A stretch of DNA of 64,000 nucleotides. It comes from DASSFZ01 sp035292585 (lineage in GTDB: Bacteria; Chloroflexota; Anaerolineae; Fen-1058). Below the pieces are notes generated by a model, which had not been told where the DNA came from, did not search any database, and was given only the letters and a program-made list of their open reading frames with translations. The DNA lies in the NCBI GenBank assembly GCA_035292585.1, contig DATDPU010000148.1, positions 1 through 64,000 of the forward strand, written 5' to 3'. This document shows positions 28,901 through 36,000 of this stretch, piece by piece (positions within the stretch are counted from its first letter, which is position 1; every line of letters starts with the position of its first letter). The position numbers and the translations under genes were made by a program.

Positions 28901-30204
28901 CACAGACCAACACGCCGCTGCCGACGGCAACTAACACGCCGCTGCCAACCGCGACCAACACGCCGCTCTCGACGGCAACTGATACGCCGCTGCCAACGTC
29001 GACCAACACGCCGCTCCCGACACCGACCAACACGCCGCTCCCGACACAGACCAACACGCCGACGAACACGCCTATGCCGACCAATACGCCGGTCAGCACC
29101 AGCGTCACCCTGGCGGCGGTCGCCGACGCGCGAGTGCTACAGGCGAACCCGACCACCAACTATGGCGCCCTCAGTAGACTCGATGTGGATAGCCCCGGCG
29201 AAGAAAGCTATATCCGCTTCACGGTGACCGGCGTGAACGGCGCGGTTCAGAACGCCACACTGCGACTGTTCGTCACCAATGGCTCGTCGAATGGTCCGTC
29301 GCTATACCTCACCGACAACAGTTGGACCGAAACCGGGATCACCTGGAACAATCGGCCGGCGCCCACCAGCGGGGCGATTGCCGACGTCGGTTCGATTGCG
29401 GCCAATGGCTGGGCAGAGTACAACGTCACCGCGCAGGTCGCTGGCAATGGCACATACAGTTTCGTGTTGTTGCCCGATGGATCTGACGGTGTCAGGTTCG
29501 ACTCCCGCGAAGGGAGTTCTCCGCCACAGCTCGTACTGACCTTCGCTGCCGGGCCGACGCCCACACCCACCAACACGTCGGTCCCACCGACCAGCACGCC
29601 GACTAACACACCCACCAACACACCGACGCCAGGGCCTTCTCCGACGCCGACCAACACGCCCACGCCGACGAATACGCCGATCCCGCCGACTAACACGTCC
29701 ACGCCGACCAACACACCCACACCCACGAACACGCCCATTGTAACCAGCCTCACCCTGGCGGCGGTGGCCGACGCGCGCGTGCTCGACACGAACCCGACCA
29801 CAAATTACGGCGCCCTAAACCGGCTCGACGTTGAAACCCCCGGCCAACAAAGCTACCTCCGCTTCACCGTGACCGGCGTGCCAGGCGCGGTGCAGAGCGC
29901 CACGCTGCGGCTGTTCGTGACCAACGGCTCGACCAATGCGCCGGCCGTGCACGGTACCGACAACAGTTGGACTGAAACCGGGCTTACCTGGAATAATCGG
30001 CCTGCCGCCACGACGGGCGTGGTTGCCAACCTCGGCTCGATTGCGGCCAGTACCTGGGCCGAGTATAACGTCACCGCCCAGGTCACCGGCAATGGCACTT
30101 ACAGTTTTGTGCTCTTGCCTGAAAGCACCAACGGCGTGACCTTCACCTCACGCGAAGGCACTGCTGCGTCTCGGCCCCAACTCGTGCTGACCTTCGCTCC
30201 TTAG
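25909..30204 (+). CDS. Giant secreted modular protein: two propellers, LamG-like domain, Thr-Pro repeats, two CBM96 modules
   Basis: 1431 residues. The signal peptide ends near residue 35 (SITLAQ). Order: beta-propeller 1 (about 40-290), beta-propeller 2 (about 325-600), Thr-Pro linker, a concanavalin/LamG-like domain (about 628-835, starting LIFADGFETGN), a long run of 8-residue Thr-Pro repeats (about 848-1048), CBM96 module (about 1065-1215), Thr-Pro linker, and a last CBM96 module (about 1280-1430). No catalytic domain is seen, so it is more likely a matrix or surface adhesin that binds the polymer made upstream. Both CBM96 modules resemble those of the protein at 9192-11330. Confidence 0.85.
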   Translation: MYVATWRNNLLRLTLILTTLVFFSSFAGSSITLAQSHPAFIGEARVLEADQTGVPNPAGLAFSPRANAFHVMERRRRGQPPPADADLFKLTPYGDRAGSARIAEAIRDAINVAFDRRFSRLLIIHPLANRLVEVRERPNGNLDPGTRVRHDARRFGLQDPQGLTVDPVSGTLFILDTIGPRLVRVEPEADGTFDMAVISVVDLASTGLVDVRGLALDPTTGHLHLLSPAAQKLYELTQTGQVVATRDLSEFGFKDPQGMVFAPSGDLTDAPAQISLYVTDGGTPDAAQGQGGGLLQNGPARVDSIAAAAPAPGKIVELTFTEAAAPAAATAEGTLIRTILTSQFSPPSPDPSGLAYLPGSGTLLIVDGEVDEMPPYFAGDSMWATTLSGAMLDSLPTSFSDEPVGADVNPANRHLFISDDTGQRRVYEVNPGSDVLYATSDDSVTSFLTSAFGSMDPEGLAYDTNTGALFVVDGVNREVYRVTPGANGIFDGVDDQVSNFDTLSLGLDDPEGGAFNPDTGTLYVVGKPATTLFELTTGGALVRTIDISAADARKPAGLAYGPSSVNPGEMSIYIAARGVDNDSDPNENDGAMYEIALGIAAGTPAATPTAGPTSTPTNTPTPTNTPSSSDLIFADGFETGNLSAWSSSSTDGGNLSVSAAAALVGSFGLQAVVNDNNPIFVTDDTPAAEPRYRARFYFDPNSIPMADGDAHYIFVGASGASFTTVLRVNFRFSGGNYQLRTNHLLDDGTTFISSSWFTLSDASHFIELDWRAATAAGANDGRLTLWIDDVQQADLTGIDNDTWRIDRVRLGAVTAIDTGTRGTYYFDAFESRQQTYIGPASSVPPTPTNTPLPTATNTPLPTPTNTPLPTATNTPLPTSTNTPLSTATDTPLPTATDTPLPTSTNTPLPTATDTPLPTSTNTPLSTATDTPLPTATDTPLPTSTNTPFPTSTNTPLSTATDTPLPTSTNTPLSTATDTPLPTSTNTPLPTPSNTPLPTQTNTPLPTATNTPLPTATNTPLSTATDTPLPTSTNTPLPTPTNTPLPTQTNTPTNTPMPTNTPVSTSVTLAAVADARVLQANPTTNYGALSRLDVDSPGEESYIRFTVTGVNGAVQNATLRLFVTNGSSNGPSLYLTDNSWTETGITWNNRPAPTSGAIADVGSIAANGWAEYNVTAQVAGNGTYSFVLLPDGSDGVRFDSREGSSPPQLVLTFAAGPTPTPTNTSVPPTSTPTNTPTNTPTPGPSPTPTNTPTPTNTPIPPTNTSTPTNTPTPTNTPIVTSLTLAAVADARVLDTNPTTNYGALNRLDVETPGQQSYLRFTVTGVPGAVQSATLRLFVTNGSTNAPAVHGTDNSWTETGLTWNNRPAATTGVVANLGSIAASTWAEYNVTAQVTGNGTYSFVLLPESTNGVTFTSREGTAASRPQLVLTFAP
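28452..29052 (+). repeat. In-gene tandem repeat, 25 units of 24 bp
   Basis: The unit encodes (N/D)TPL(P/S)T(A/S/P/Q)T. I count 25 consecutive units with no indel, bounded by PTPT and NTPTNTPM. Units alternate among a few variants (NTPLSTAT, DTPLPTST), so blocks larger than one unit were also duplicated. It encodes an extended, probably glycosylated linker. Confidence 0.85.
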
Positions 30205-30249
30205 CCGACGCCAGCGCCGACCAACGGGCCGACCATGACGGACATCCCA

Positions 30250-30274
30250 GGGGCGGGCACACCGTGTCCGCCCC
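30250..30274 (+). terminator. GC-rich hairpin after the giant secreted protein
   Basis: An 11-bp stem (GGGGCGGGCAC with GTGTCCGCCCC, one G-U pair) has a 3-nt loop 45 bases after the stop codon. There is no T-tract, so it could be a Rho-independent terminator of weak type or an mRNA-stabilising hairpin. Confidence 0.45.
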
Positions 30275-30466
30275 GACACCTCGGCTTTTCCCGTTTGATC
30301 CGGGAGAGCCACTATTGCCCACTGCACATGCTTAGCACCCTCACATAATCCCGCTCGCGCCGGGTTATGTTGGCGCAAATGTATCTCAAGATGTAACCAG
30401 ACTTATATCGAGATTTATAGACGGGCCGATTCTCTCCCTGCTATCCTTAGTAGCAAGGAGGTCGAT

Positions 30467-31255
30467 ATGCTGAAATCAAAACGCGGCAGGTTTAGCCTGA
30501 GGACCGCCGCTATCGCGGCGTCGCTGTTGGCGATAGCTGTCGCCGGGCTTGGCCTGTCTGGTGGCAGTGTCACCGCCCAGAACGAGGAAGCCCAGTTCAC
30601 CACCGAGTTTCGGTTAGCGGACTGTGCGTTCAAGGCAACCGGCGCAAACCCCTACTTCATTCTCAAACCCGGCTATCAATTGGAATTGGAGGGGGAGGAG
30701 GATGGCGAAACGACGCGCGTGGTGATCACCGTTCTGGCCGACACTGAAAACATCTCCTTGCCGGATATCGGCCGGGTGAGAACGCGGGTTGTCGAGGAAA
30801 AGGAATGGGTGGACGACGAACTGGTCGAGGTCTCGCGGAACTTCTTCGCGATCTGCGATAAGACCAACGACGTTTTCTACTTTGGCGAAGACGTCGATAT
30901 CTTCAACCCCGATGGAACAGTCAGTCACGAAGGGGCCTGGCGCGCGGGCGAGCCGGATGACGAGGGTCTGGCGCAGCCCGGCCTCATTATGCCTGGAACC
31001 TTTCTCCTGGGATCGAGATACTTCCAGGAAGTAGCCGATGGCATTGCCCTGGATCGCGCTGAACACGTAGCGCTGGGGCTTGAAGTGACCACGGCAGCCG
31101 GCACGTTTGATCAGTGTGTAGGCGTGCTTGAGACGACTCCGCTCGAGCCGGGCGCAGAGAGTGAAAAGGTCTACTGCCCTGGGGTTGGACTCGTTGTGGA
31201 CGATGTGGTTGAATTGGTCGCCTTCGGCTTTAACGACGATGACGATGACGACTAA
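30467..31255 (+). CDS. Secreted acidic protein of unknown function
   Basis: 262 residues. An ideal AAGGAGGT precedes the ATG. The signal peptide is about residues 1-38 (SVTAQ). The mature part is acidic and beta-rich, with two Cys pairs (C49/C125-type spacing and two near the end), and it ends GFNDDDDDD. Conserved-looking blocks include FYFGEDVDI and PGTFLLGSRYFQE, where the protein appears to describe a single globular domain. I do not recognise a named family. It stands alone between the large secreted proteins and a hairpin terminator. Confidence 0.8.
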   Translation: MLKSKRGRFSLRTAAIAASLLAIAVAGLGLSGGSVTAQNEEAQFTTEFRLADCAFKATGANPYFILKPGYQLELEGEEDGETTRVVITVLADTENISLPDIGRVRTRVVEEKEWVDDELVEVSRNFFAICDKTNDVFYFGEDVDIFNPDGTVSHEGAWRAGEPDDEGLAQPGLIMPGTFLLGSRYFQEVADGIALDRAEHVALGLEVTTAAGTFDQCVGVLETTPLEPGAESEKVYCPGVGLVVDDVVELVAFGFNDDDDDD

Positions 31256-31317
31256 CGTCTGAGTCGCTTGCCTGTATCTCGCACAGGCGCGCGACTTCAT
31301 GGACTACCCTCTCACGG

Positions 31318-31346
31318 CGACGGCGCGATTAGTTCTCGCGCCGTCG
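31318..31346 (+). terminator. Strong hairpin terminator
   Basis: A perfect 11-bp stem, CGACGGCGCGA and TCGCGCCGTCG, with a 7-nt loop is followed by TTGTGTG. It lies 63 bases after the acidic secreted protein and probably ends its transcript. Confidence 0.6.
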
Positions 31347-31397
31347 TTGTGTGAAATGCGCTCCAGACAAGAATAAATGCGCTTGTCCGGTGCGAGC

Positions 31398-31652
31398 TTA
31401 TGCGCGGCCGCCTTGGTAGGCTACCACGATAGCTTGTAGTCGCGTCTCCAGCCCGCGCAGGCAATCCAGTTGACTCTCGTTCAGGGTTGCAACTCGCAGT
31501 CCGCCACGGACAGCTCCAGGTGTGCTGTCGATCGCCTGCGCGTCGTGTCGATACGCCAGCAGAAAATCCGGTCCCAGCGTCCGCTCGGCTTCCGCTAACA
31601 AATCGAGCTGATCATGGGTCAGCCCCGCCCACGTCCAGTTATCGCTTGTCAT
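31398..31652 (-). CDS. Small hypothetical protein (84 aa)
   Basis: No family was recognised. The frame is supported by a good AAGGAGG 5 to 6 bases before the ATG and by an amphipathic, ordinary composition (DQLDLLAEAERTLG, LNESQLDCLRGLE). It is divergent from the BtrH-like gene, with a 171-base promoter region between them. It is probably cytoplasmic: no signal peptide or membrane segment is visible. Confidence 0.6.
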   Translation of the reverse strand: MTSDNWTWAGLTHDQLDLLAEAERTLGPDFLLAYRHDAQAIDSTPGAVRGGLRVATLNESQLDCLRGLETRLQAIVVAYQGGRA

Positions 31653-31823
31653 CTGGCCTCCTTATTGTCTTTCTCCAAAAAAATATCCTATTCAGCCCGG
31701 ATTGGCAACACCGAATTTCGGGCAGCTGGATACTATGTCTCTTTTTCGCGGCTGCCGCTAATAATGCGGGTACAATGCTGGCAATGCTATCAGCCAGGTG
31801 GCAGCCACGACAGGGAGGAACGT

Positions 31824-33092
31824 ATGCCTACACTACAAAAGTACCGGCACTTCGCGGGACGACATTGGGAGACGGGAAGCATCTGCAACTACTTCGCCTA
31901 CCGGGGCGTCCAGGCGCCGCACACCGGCCAGCCACTCAGCGAAGCGCTGCTGCTCGGCGTCAGCGGCGGCATCGTCCTGGGCTACTTCTCATTCGCCTAC
32001 CAGGGCTATGATCCGCACGTCGTCATTCTCACGCGCAATACGTTCAGTCCGCTGGATACCTTGTTGACCCGGTTGGGCGTGGTGCAACACGTTCTTCAAA
32101 CGGCGAACGCCGACAAAGCGCGGGCCAACCTGATCGCCACACTCGAAGACGGCGATCCCGCCCTCGTGTGGGCCGATATCTACAGCCTGCCGTACAACGC
32201 ATTGCCCTTCGACAAAGGCATGTGGGGCGCTTACCCCATCCTCGTGTTCGGCTACGACGAGGAACAGGATACCGTCTCGATCGCAGACCGGGCGAATGTC
32301 CCGTTGACGGTCACGCCGGCGGAGCTGGCCGCAGCGCGGGCGCGCATCAAGAAAGATAAGTTCCGCCTGATGACGCTGGAACCGCCGGATATGGACAAGC
32401 TCCCCATCGCCGTGCAGCAAGGCATTTGGGACACCCTCAAGCGTTACACCGAAGCGCCCGTCGCCAAAGCGAAGAACAACTTCGGCTTCGCCGGCTTCCA
32501 GCGCTGGGCCGATTTGTTGACGCAGCCCAAGCAGAAGCTCAGTTGGGAACGTGAGTTCCCGGCCGGGCCGAAAATGTATGCCGGCCTGACCACGACTTAT
32601 CAGAGCGTTGCCCTGGGCGCCGGACAGGGCCAGGCCGAGCGCGACGTCTACGCCGATTTTCTGGATGAAGCGAGCGCCGTGTTGGGTAGACCGGCGCTCA
32701 AGCCAGCTGCGGAGCAGTTCCGCGCCAGCGGCCGCGCCTGGCGCGAGCTGTCTCACGCGCTCCTGCCTGATGCGGCGCCGGCTTTCAAAGAGACGCGTGA
32801 ACGGATGTGGCGCAAGCACCAGCTGTTCATTGGGAAAGGCGGCGCAGCGTTGCCTGAGATCAGGGAGGTAAATGCGCGCCTGGACGCGCTCAAGGCTCAG
32901 ATCGCCACGCAGTTCCCGCTCACTCCGGCCGAAGTCGCCGCCATGCGCGAGAACCTGCGAACGCGCGTCTTGAATCTGGCGGAACTTGAGCGCGAGGCGC
33001 ACCAGGCGCTTGAAGCGGCTATGGCAAATGGCGCCCGCCATCCTCGGCCAAAAGCGGCCGCGCGAGTGACGGGCAAGCGTGTGACGCGCTGA
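31824..33092 (+). CDS. BtrH N-terminal domain/DUF4872 protein
   Basis: 422 residues from ATG 31824, which has GGGAGG upstream; the open frame extends 70 codons further 5' without a start signal. The N-terminal half resembles the BtrH family (papain-like fold): HWETGSICNYFAY supplies a candidate nucleophile Cys, LSEALLLGVSGGIVLGYF follows, and GYDEEQDTVSIADR supplies the later conserved part. BtrH itself is an acyltransferase of butirosin synthesis, but most homologues are uncharacterised. The C-terminal half is helical. No biosynthetic cluster surrounds it, so the substrate is unknown. Confidence 0.8.
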   Translation: MPTLQKYRHFAGRHWETGSICNYFAYRGVQAPHTGQPLSEALLLGVSGGIVLGYFSFAYQGYDPHVVILTRNTFSPLDTLLTRLGVVQHVLQTANADKARANLIATLEDGDPALVWADIYSLPYNALPFDKGMWGAYPILVFGYDEEQDTVSIADRANVPLTVTPAELAAARARIKKDKFRLMTLEPPDMDKLPIAVQQGIWDTLKRYTEAPVAKAKNNFGFAGFQRWADLLTQPKQKLSWEREFPAGPKMYAGLTTTYQSVALGAGQGQAERDVYADFLDEASAVLGRPALKPAAEQFRASGRAWRELSHALLPDAAPAFKETRERMWRKHQLFIGKGGAALPEIREVNARLDALKAQIATQFPLTPAEVAAMRENLRTRVLNLAELEREAHQALEAAMANGARHPRPKAAARVTGKRVTR

Positions 33093-33141
33093 AGTTCAGG
33101 GTTGACGGGGGGCTGCTAGCAGTCGGTCCATTTCATTGGTG

Positions 33142-33288
33142 GGTAGCATAGGGCCTCGTGCCCGTCCAACGTCCATGACAAGCTGACTGACGTGCAGCTG
33201 AAGGCGTTCGAGGAAGTAGCATAGGGCCTCGTGCCCGTCCAACGCCCACAAGGGGGCGCAAGCAGAGGGCTATGCTACGGCCCATCCA
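33142..33288 (+). repeat. Inverted-repeat element R3, copy 3 (doubled left half)
   Basis: GTAGCATAGGGCCTCGTGCC appears at about 33143 and again at about 33216, and the second is closed by GGGCTATGCTACGGCCCATC. The arms TAGCATAG.GCC and GGCTATGCTA pair. It fills the gap after the BtrH-like gene. Confidence 0.75.
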
Positions 33289-33302
33289 TTTCAGATGGAT
33301 GG
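33282..33302 (-). terminator. Hairpin overlapping the end of the HTH_42 gene
   Basis: A perfect 8-bp stem CCATCCAT/ATGGATGG with a 5-nt loop covers the stop codon of the minus-strand reading frame. There is no clear T-tract on either side, so the terminator role is tentative. Confidence 0.35.
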
Positions 33303-34388
33303 ATCACTATCGGCGCTTCGGTTTCGGCGAGCGCGACCGGAGCGGTGCGCGGAAAGCGTTCTGCCCGCCCGCCGCGAGCGGCGCCGGATCGACGACCTCT
33401 TCGAGGGAATCGATCTCATGCAGCGGCGCGAGTCGTTGCGCGGCCGCCTCGAGCGCCCGGCGCGGAGCACGACGTTCGTGGTGTTGCCCATACGGTCGAC
33501 CACGTGCGGCCGGTGCGCGTCGTCAAGGTATCGACTGCGATCAGTGTGCGCCATCAGATATGAATCCCAACAGGGCAACAGGTGAACCGCGCCGTCGGCG
33601 GCCGGCGTCTTCGCCAGGTCGTCGAGCAATTCTTCCGTAGCGTAGAGCTCGCCCGCGTTGCCCTTCACCTTCACCGGGCGTGCGCCAATGGCGGCCAACG
33701 CGTCCTTCGCTTCCCGAAGCGCCGTTCCCGCCCACCAGGCGAGATCGGCCTGGGTCGCCGGGCCATTCGCGCGAAGCCAGAGAAGCGTGAGCGCGCGCAG
33801 CGCGTCGGCGTGGGAGGGCCGCCGGTCGGGCAGATCGATCCAGTCGGCCATGCGCGCGTACTCGTAACTCTGGCTGCGCGCCCCGCCCCGGACGCGGGCG
33901 CGCACGATGCGGCCTTCGTGGCTCATGCGGCGGAGCAGTGCGGTGAGGCCCGTGCTGTCCGGCGCTTTCCCGCCGAGCGCAACGCGAATCTCGGCGGCCG
34001 TACGGGGTTTCTCGGCCAGGGCCTGTTCGATGCGATCCGCAAGCGGCGGGTACGAACGAACGTCGATCCCGGCCAGTGCGGCGTAGTGTTCCACCGAGCG
34101 AAGGGGCGTCAGCGCCAGCGCATGCGGCGCGAGATCGACGGGGATGAGGTAGATCGACCCGCGCATAGCGGGGATGCGCACGAGCTCACGGGTGCGAAGA
34201 ACCGCGTCATCGAGGTCGCCCGGCGTGTAGTTGCGCACCCGTGCCAGCAGGCTGAGAGGGCAGGTCGGCGCAGCGCCGTAGACGCCAGCCGCGCACCGGA
34301 CAGCCTCAACGACGGTCGGCGCTCGCCCGCCAAGTGCCTGGGCGCGGACTGCGCGCCGAAGGACGCGCTTGAGCGTCGGTTCTCTCAT
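33291..34388 (-). pseudogene. Winged-helix DNA-binding protein of the HTH_42 family, C-terminus frameshifted
   Basis: The first about 310 residues match the HTH_42 (PF06224, YcaQ/AlkX-like) family: RNYTPGDLDD, MRGSIYLIP, WWAGT-type WAWW segment and LLPCWDSYLMAHTDRSRYL. Some relatives are DNA glycosylases acting on crosslinks or alkylated bases. After NVVLRAG, around 33440-33455, the frame turns into low-complexity Arg/Ser. In another minus-strand frame the sequence LEAAAQRLAPLHEIDSLEEV appears, which looks like the genuine C-terminal helix, ending at 33307. The usual GVWDF-type strand between the two is missing, so a deletion with frameshift is inferred; an assembly error is possible. Confidence 0.65.
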
Positions 34389-34528
34389 CGCAACGATACT
34401 GGGCGGTGGTTACAAATGCGGTTTCCTGTTCAGGAACCCGGCGTAGTGCTCGCCCGCCAGGACGCGGGCTATGAGCGGCGGATGCTTACTTGTCAGGAAC
34501 CTGGCGTAGTCGGTCAGCGAACGGGTCG

Positions 34529-34930
34529 TCACTCGAAGTCGTAGTCGAGCGTGAAGGACACCTGCGGCTGGGAGCGGGTCGCGACGAAGCCACCCTCGCC
34601 CCGCAGGCCGCGCAGGTTCCCGGTTCCGGAGCCTGGCACTACGAACCAGGTGATCTTCGCCGCGTTGCCATCGTCGGTCCCGCTGTGCTGAAGCACGAAG
34701 CTGCCCGATCGATCTCCCACCCGGCCGACCACGCGCTCCAGCCCGACCACGCCAGCCGAGCCGTCGGCGTGGTAGATCATCAAATACTCCAGCGTGCCCT
34801 CTCCCTCGACATCCCCATGAAGGGACTTGGTCACGCTGGCGCGGGTGAGTTTTGGCCCTCCGTCGATCTCACTATAGGATTTCTCATCCCACGTCTTCAC
34901 CTCGAATGTGCCGGTCGCATGCCTACTCAT
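34529..34930 (-). CDS. DUF3224 domain protein
   Basis: 133 residues, close to the usual length for DUF3224 (allene-oxide-cyclase-like beta-barrel). Typical blocks are GTFEVKTWDEK at the start, YLMIYHADGSA, FVGLER-like VVGLERVVGRVGDRSGSFVLQHSG and a Phe/Tyr-rich end (FTLDYDFE). The biochemical function of the family is unknown. It is probably a small cytoplasmic protein. The upstream gap to the HTH_42 gene contains a short direct repeat (about 34427 and 34491; CAGGAACC.GGCGTAGT). Confidence 0.85.
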   Translation of the reverse strand: MSRHATGTFEVKTWDEKSYSEIDGGPKLTRASVTKSLHGDVEGEGTLEYLMIYHADGSAGVVGLERVVGRVGDRSGSFVLQHSGTDDGNAAKITWFVVPGSGTGNLRGLRGEGGFVATRSQPQVSFTLDYDFE

Positions 34931-34974
34931 GTCTATTTCCTCCTGCGCGTCACGTCAATTGTATCCCAGCGCCG

Positions 34975-35886
34975 TCAGAGCTGACCCGTCGATCGCGGAT
35001 CTTCGTCGCCCAGCGCAGCGGCCAGGCTTGCCTGCGTGATGGACTGGTAGGCTGTGACAAAGATGGTCGTGAAATCGGTTTTGTTGTTCCAGAAGCCCGG
35101 CGCTCCCAAGCGCTTGATGGGCGCGGCGTCGATCGGCGGCGCGGCGATGGTCACCCGCAAATCCTCCAGGCTCGCGCCTGCCTCCCAAAACCGATCGAGG
35201 CCGGCTTCGAGCGGGATCGGCTTCTCGCGCCGTTTGGCTTTGGCGCGCTTGCGAGCGGCGGTTGGGGCCGAGGCCGAAGCGGCGGGTTCGGCGTCAGCCG
35301 ATCGGCGCGCGCGCAACATCGCCATGATGTTGTCCTTGCTCTTGCCCCGCAGCCGGAAGAGCAGGAACGGGTCGGCGTCGAACTGCTCGCCGAGCAGGTA
35401 GTACACGGCTGCGATGTGCTTGCACGGGTTAGACCAGTCGGGGCACGAGCAATCGGTTTCCAGATCGCCGCGCGAGGTAGGAAACAGGTTGACCTTGGCG
35501 GACTTGAAGGCGTCCTCGATATCCTGCGGCATCTCGCCCGCCAGCAGCTTCGCGGCGAAGATCGCTTGCGCCGCCATCGCGTCCGCGACTTTCTCCCACT
35601 CCTTGTCCGCGAGCGGCTTGATGTCGATGCGGACGGTGTAAGGCTTGGGCCGGCTGCCCTGCACGCGCGAATCGACGCGGCCGGGTTTGACGTCGAGGTT
35701 GAGCACCTGCCCGCTGCGCGCGTACGAGCGCCCCCGGCTCAAGCGACCCGGATCGACCAATCGCTCCAGCGCCGACAGCCACTTACTCGCCCACCACGTC
35801 TTGCCGAACTGTTTGCTTTGCGCCTTGATGCCGTTCGCCGGCCGGCGCGGTTTCGGTTTGGGATACCAGCCCCAGTCCCAGCTCAT
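34975..35886 (-). CDS. SWIM zinc-finger protein
   Basis: 303 residues from ATG 35886, chosen for GGAG 9 bases upstream and the family-typical start MSWDWGWYP. The zinc-binding SWIM motif CSCPDWSNPCKH (CxCx6CxH) lies at about residue 149-160. A Lys/Arg/Ala-rich linker follows (about 205-240). Such proteins are commonly encoded next to a SNF2-type ATPase, as here, and are thought to work with it on nucleic acid, but the actual task is not established. Confidence 0.88.
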   Translation of the reverse strand: MSWDWGWYPKPKPRRPANGIKAQSKQFGKTWWASKWLSALERLVDPGRLSRGRSYARSGQVLNLDVKPGRVDSRVQGSRPKPYTVRIDIKPLADKEWEKVADAMAAQAIFAAKLLAGEMPQDIEDAFKSAKVNLFPTSRGDLETDCSCPDWSNPCKHIAAVYYLLGEQFDADPFLLFRLRGKSKDNIMAMLRARRSADAEPAASASAPTAARKRAKAKRREKPIPLEAGLDRFWEAGASLEDLRVTIAAPPIDAAPIKRLGAPGFWNNKTDFTTIFVTAYQSITQASLAAALGDEDPRSTGQL

Positions 35887-35908
35887 GTGCTCATCTCCAG
35901 TGGCGAAA

Positions 35909-36000
35909 GACGAATGACGACCGACCGACGACGACCGATGAATGATCAATGACGACCACCCAACGATTCATCCCTCATCCTTCATCCTTCGTCATTCGTC
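35909..36000. repeat. Inverted repeat between the SWIM and SNF2 genes
   Basis: GACGAATGACGA at the left pairs with TCGTCATTCGTC at the right, around a low-complexity GACGACC/CATCCTTCATCC interior. The right arm includes the stop codon of the SNF2 gene (35992-35994). Confidence 0.6.

Noticed and set aside
28452..29052. Repeat array considered as a CRISPR
   Set aside because: The 24-bp units are continuous without unique spacers and encode an in-frame Thr-Pro repeat.
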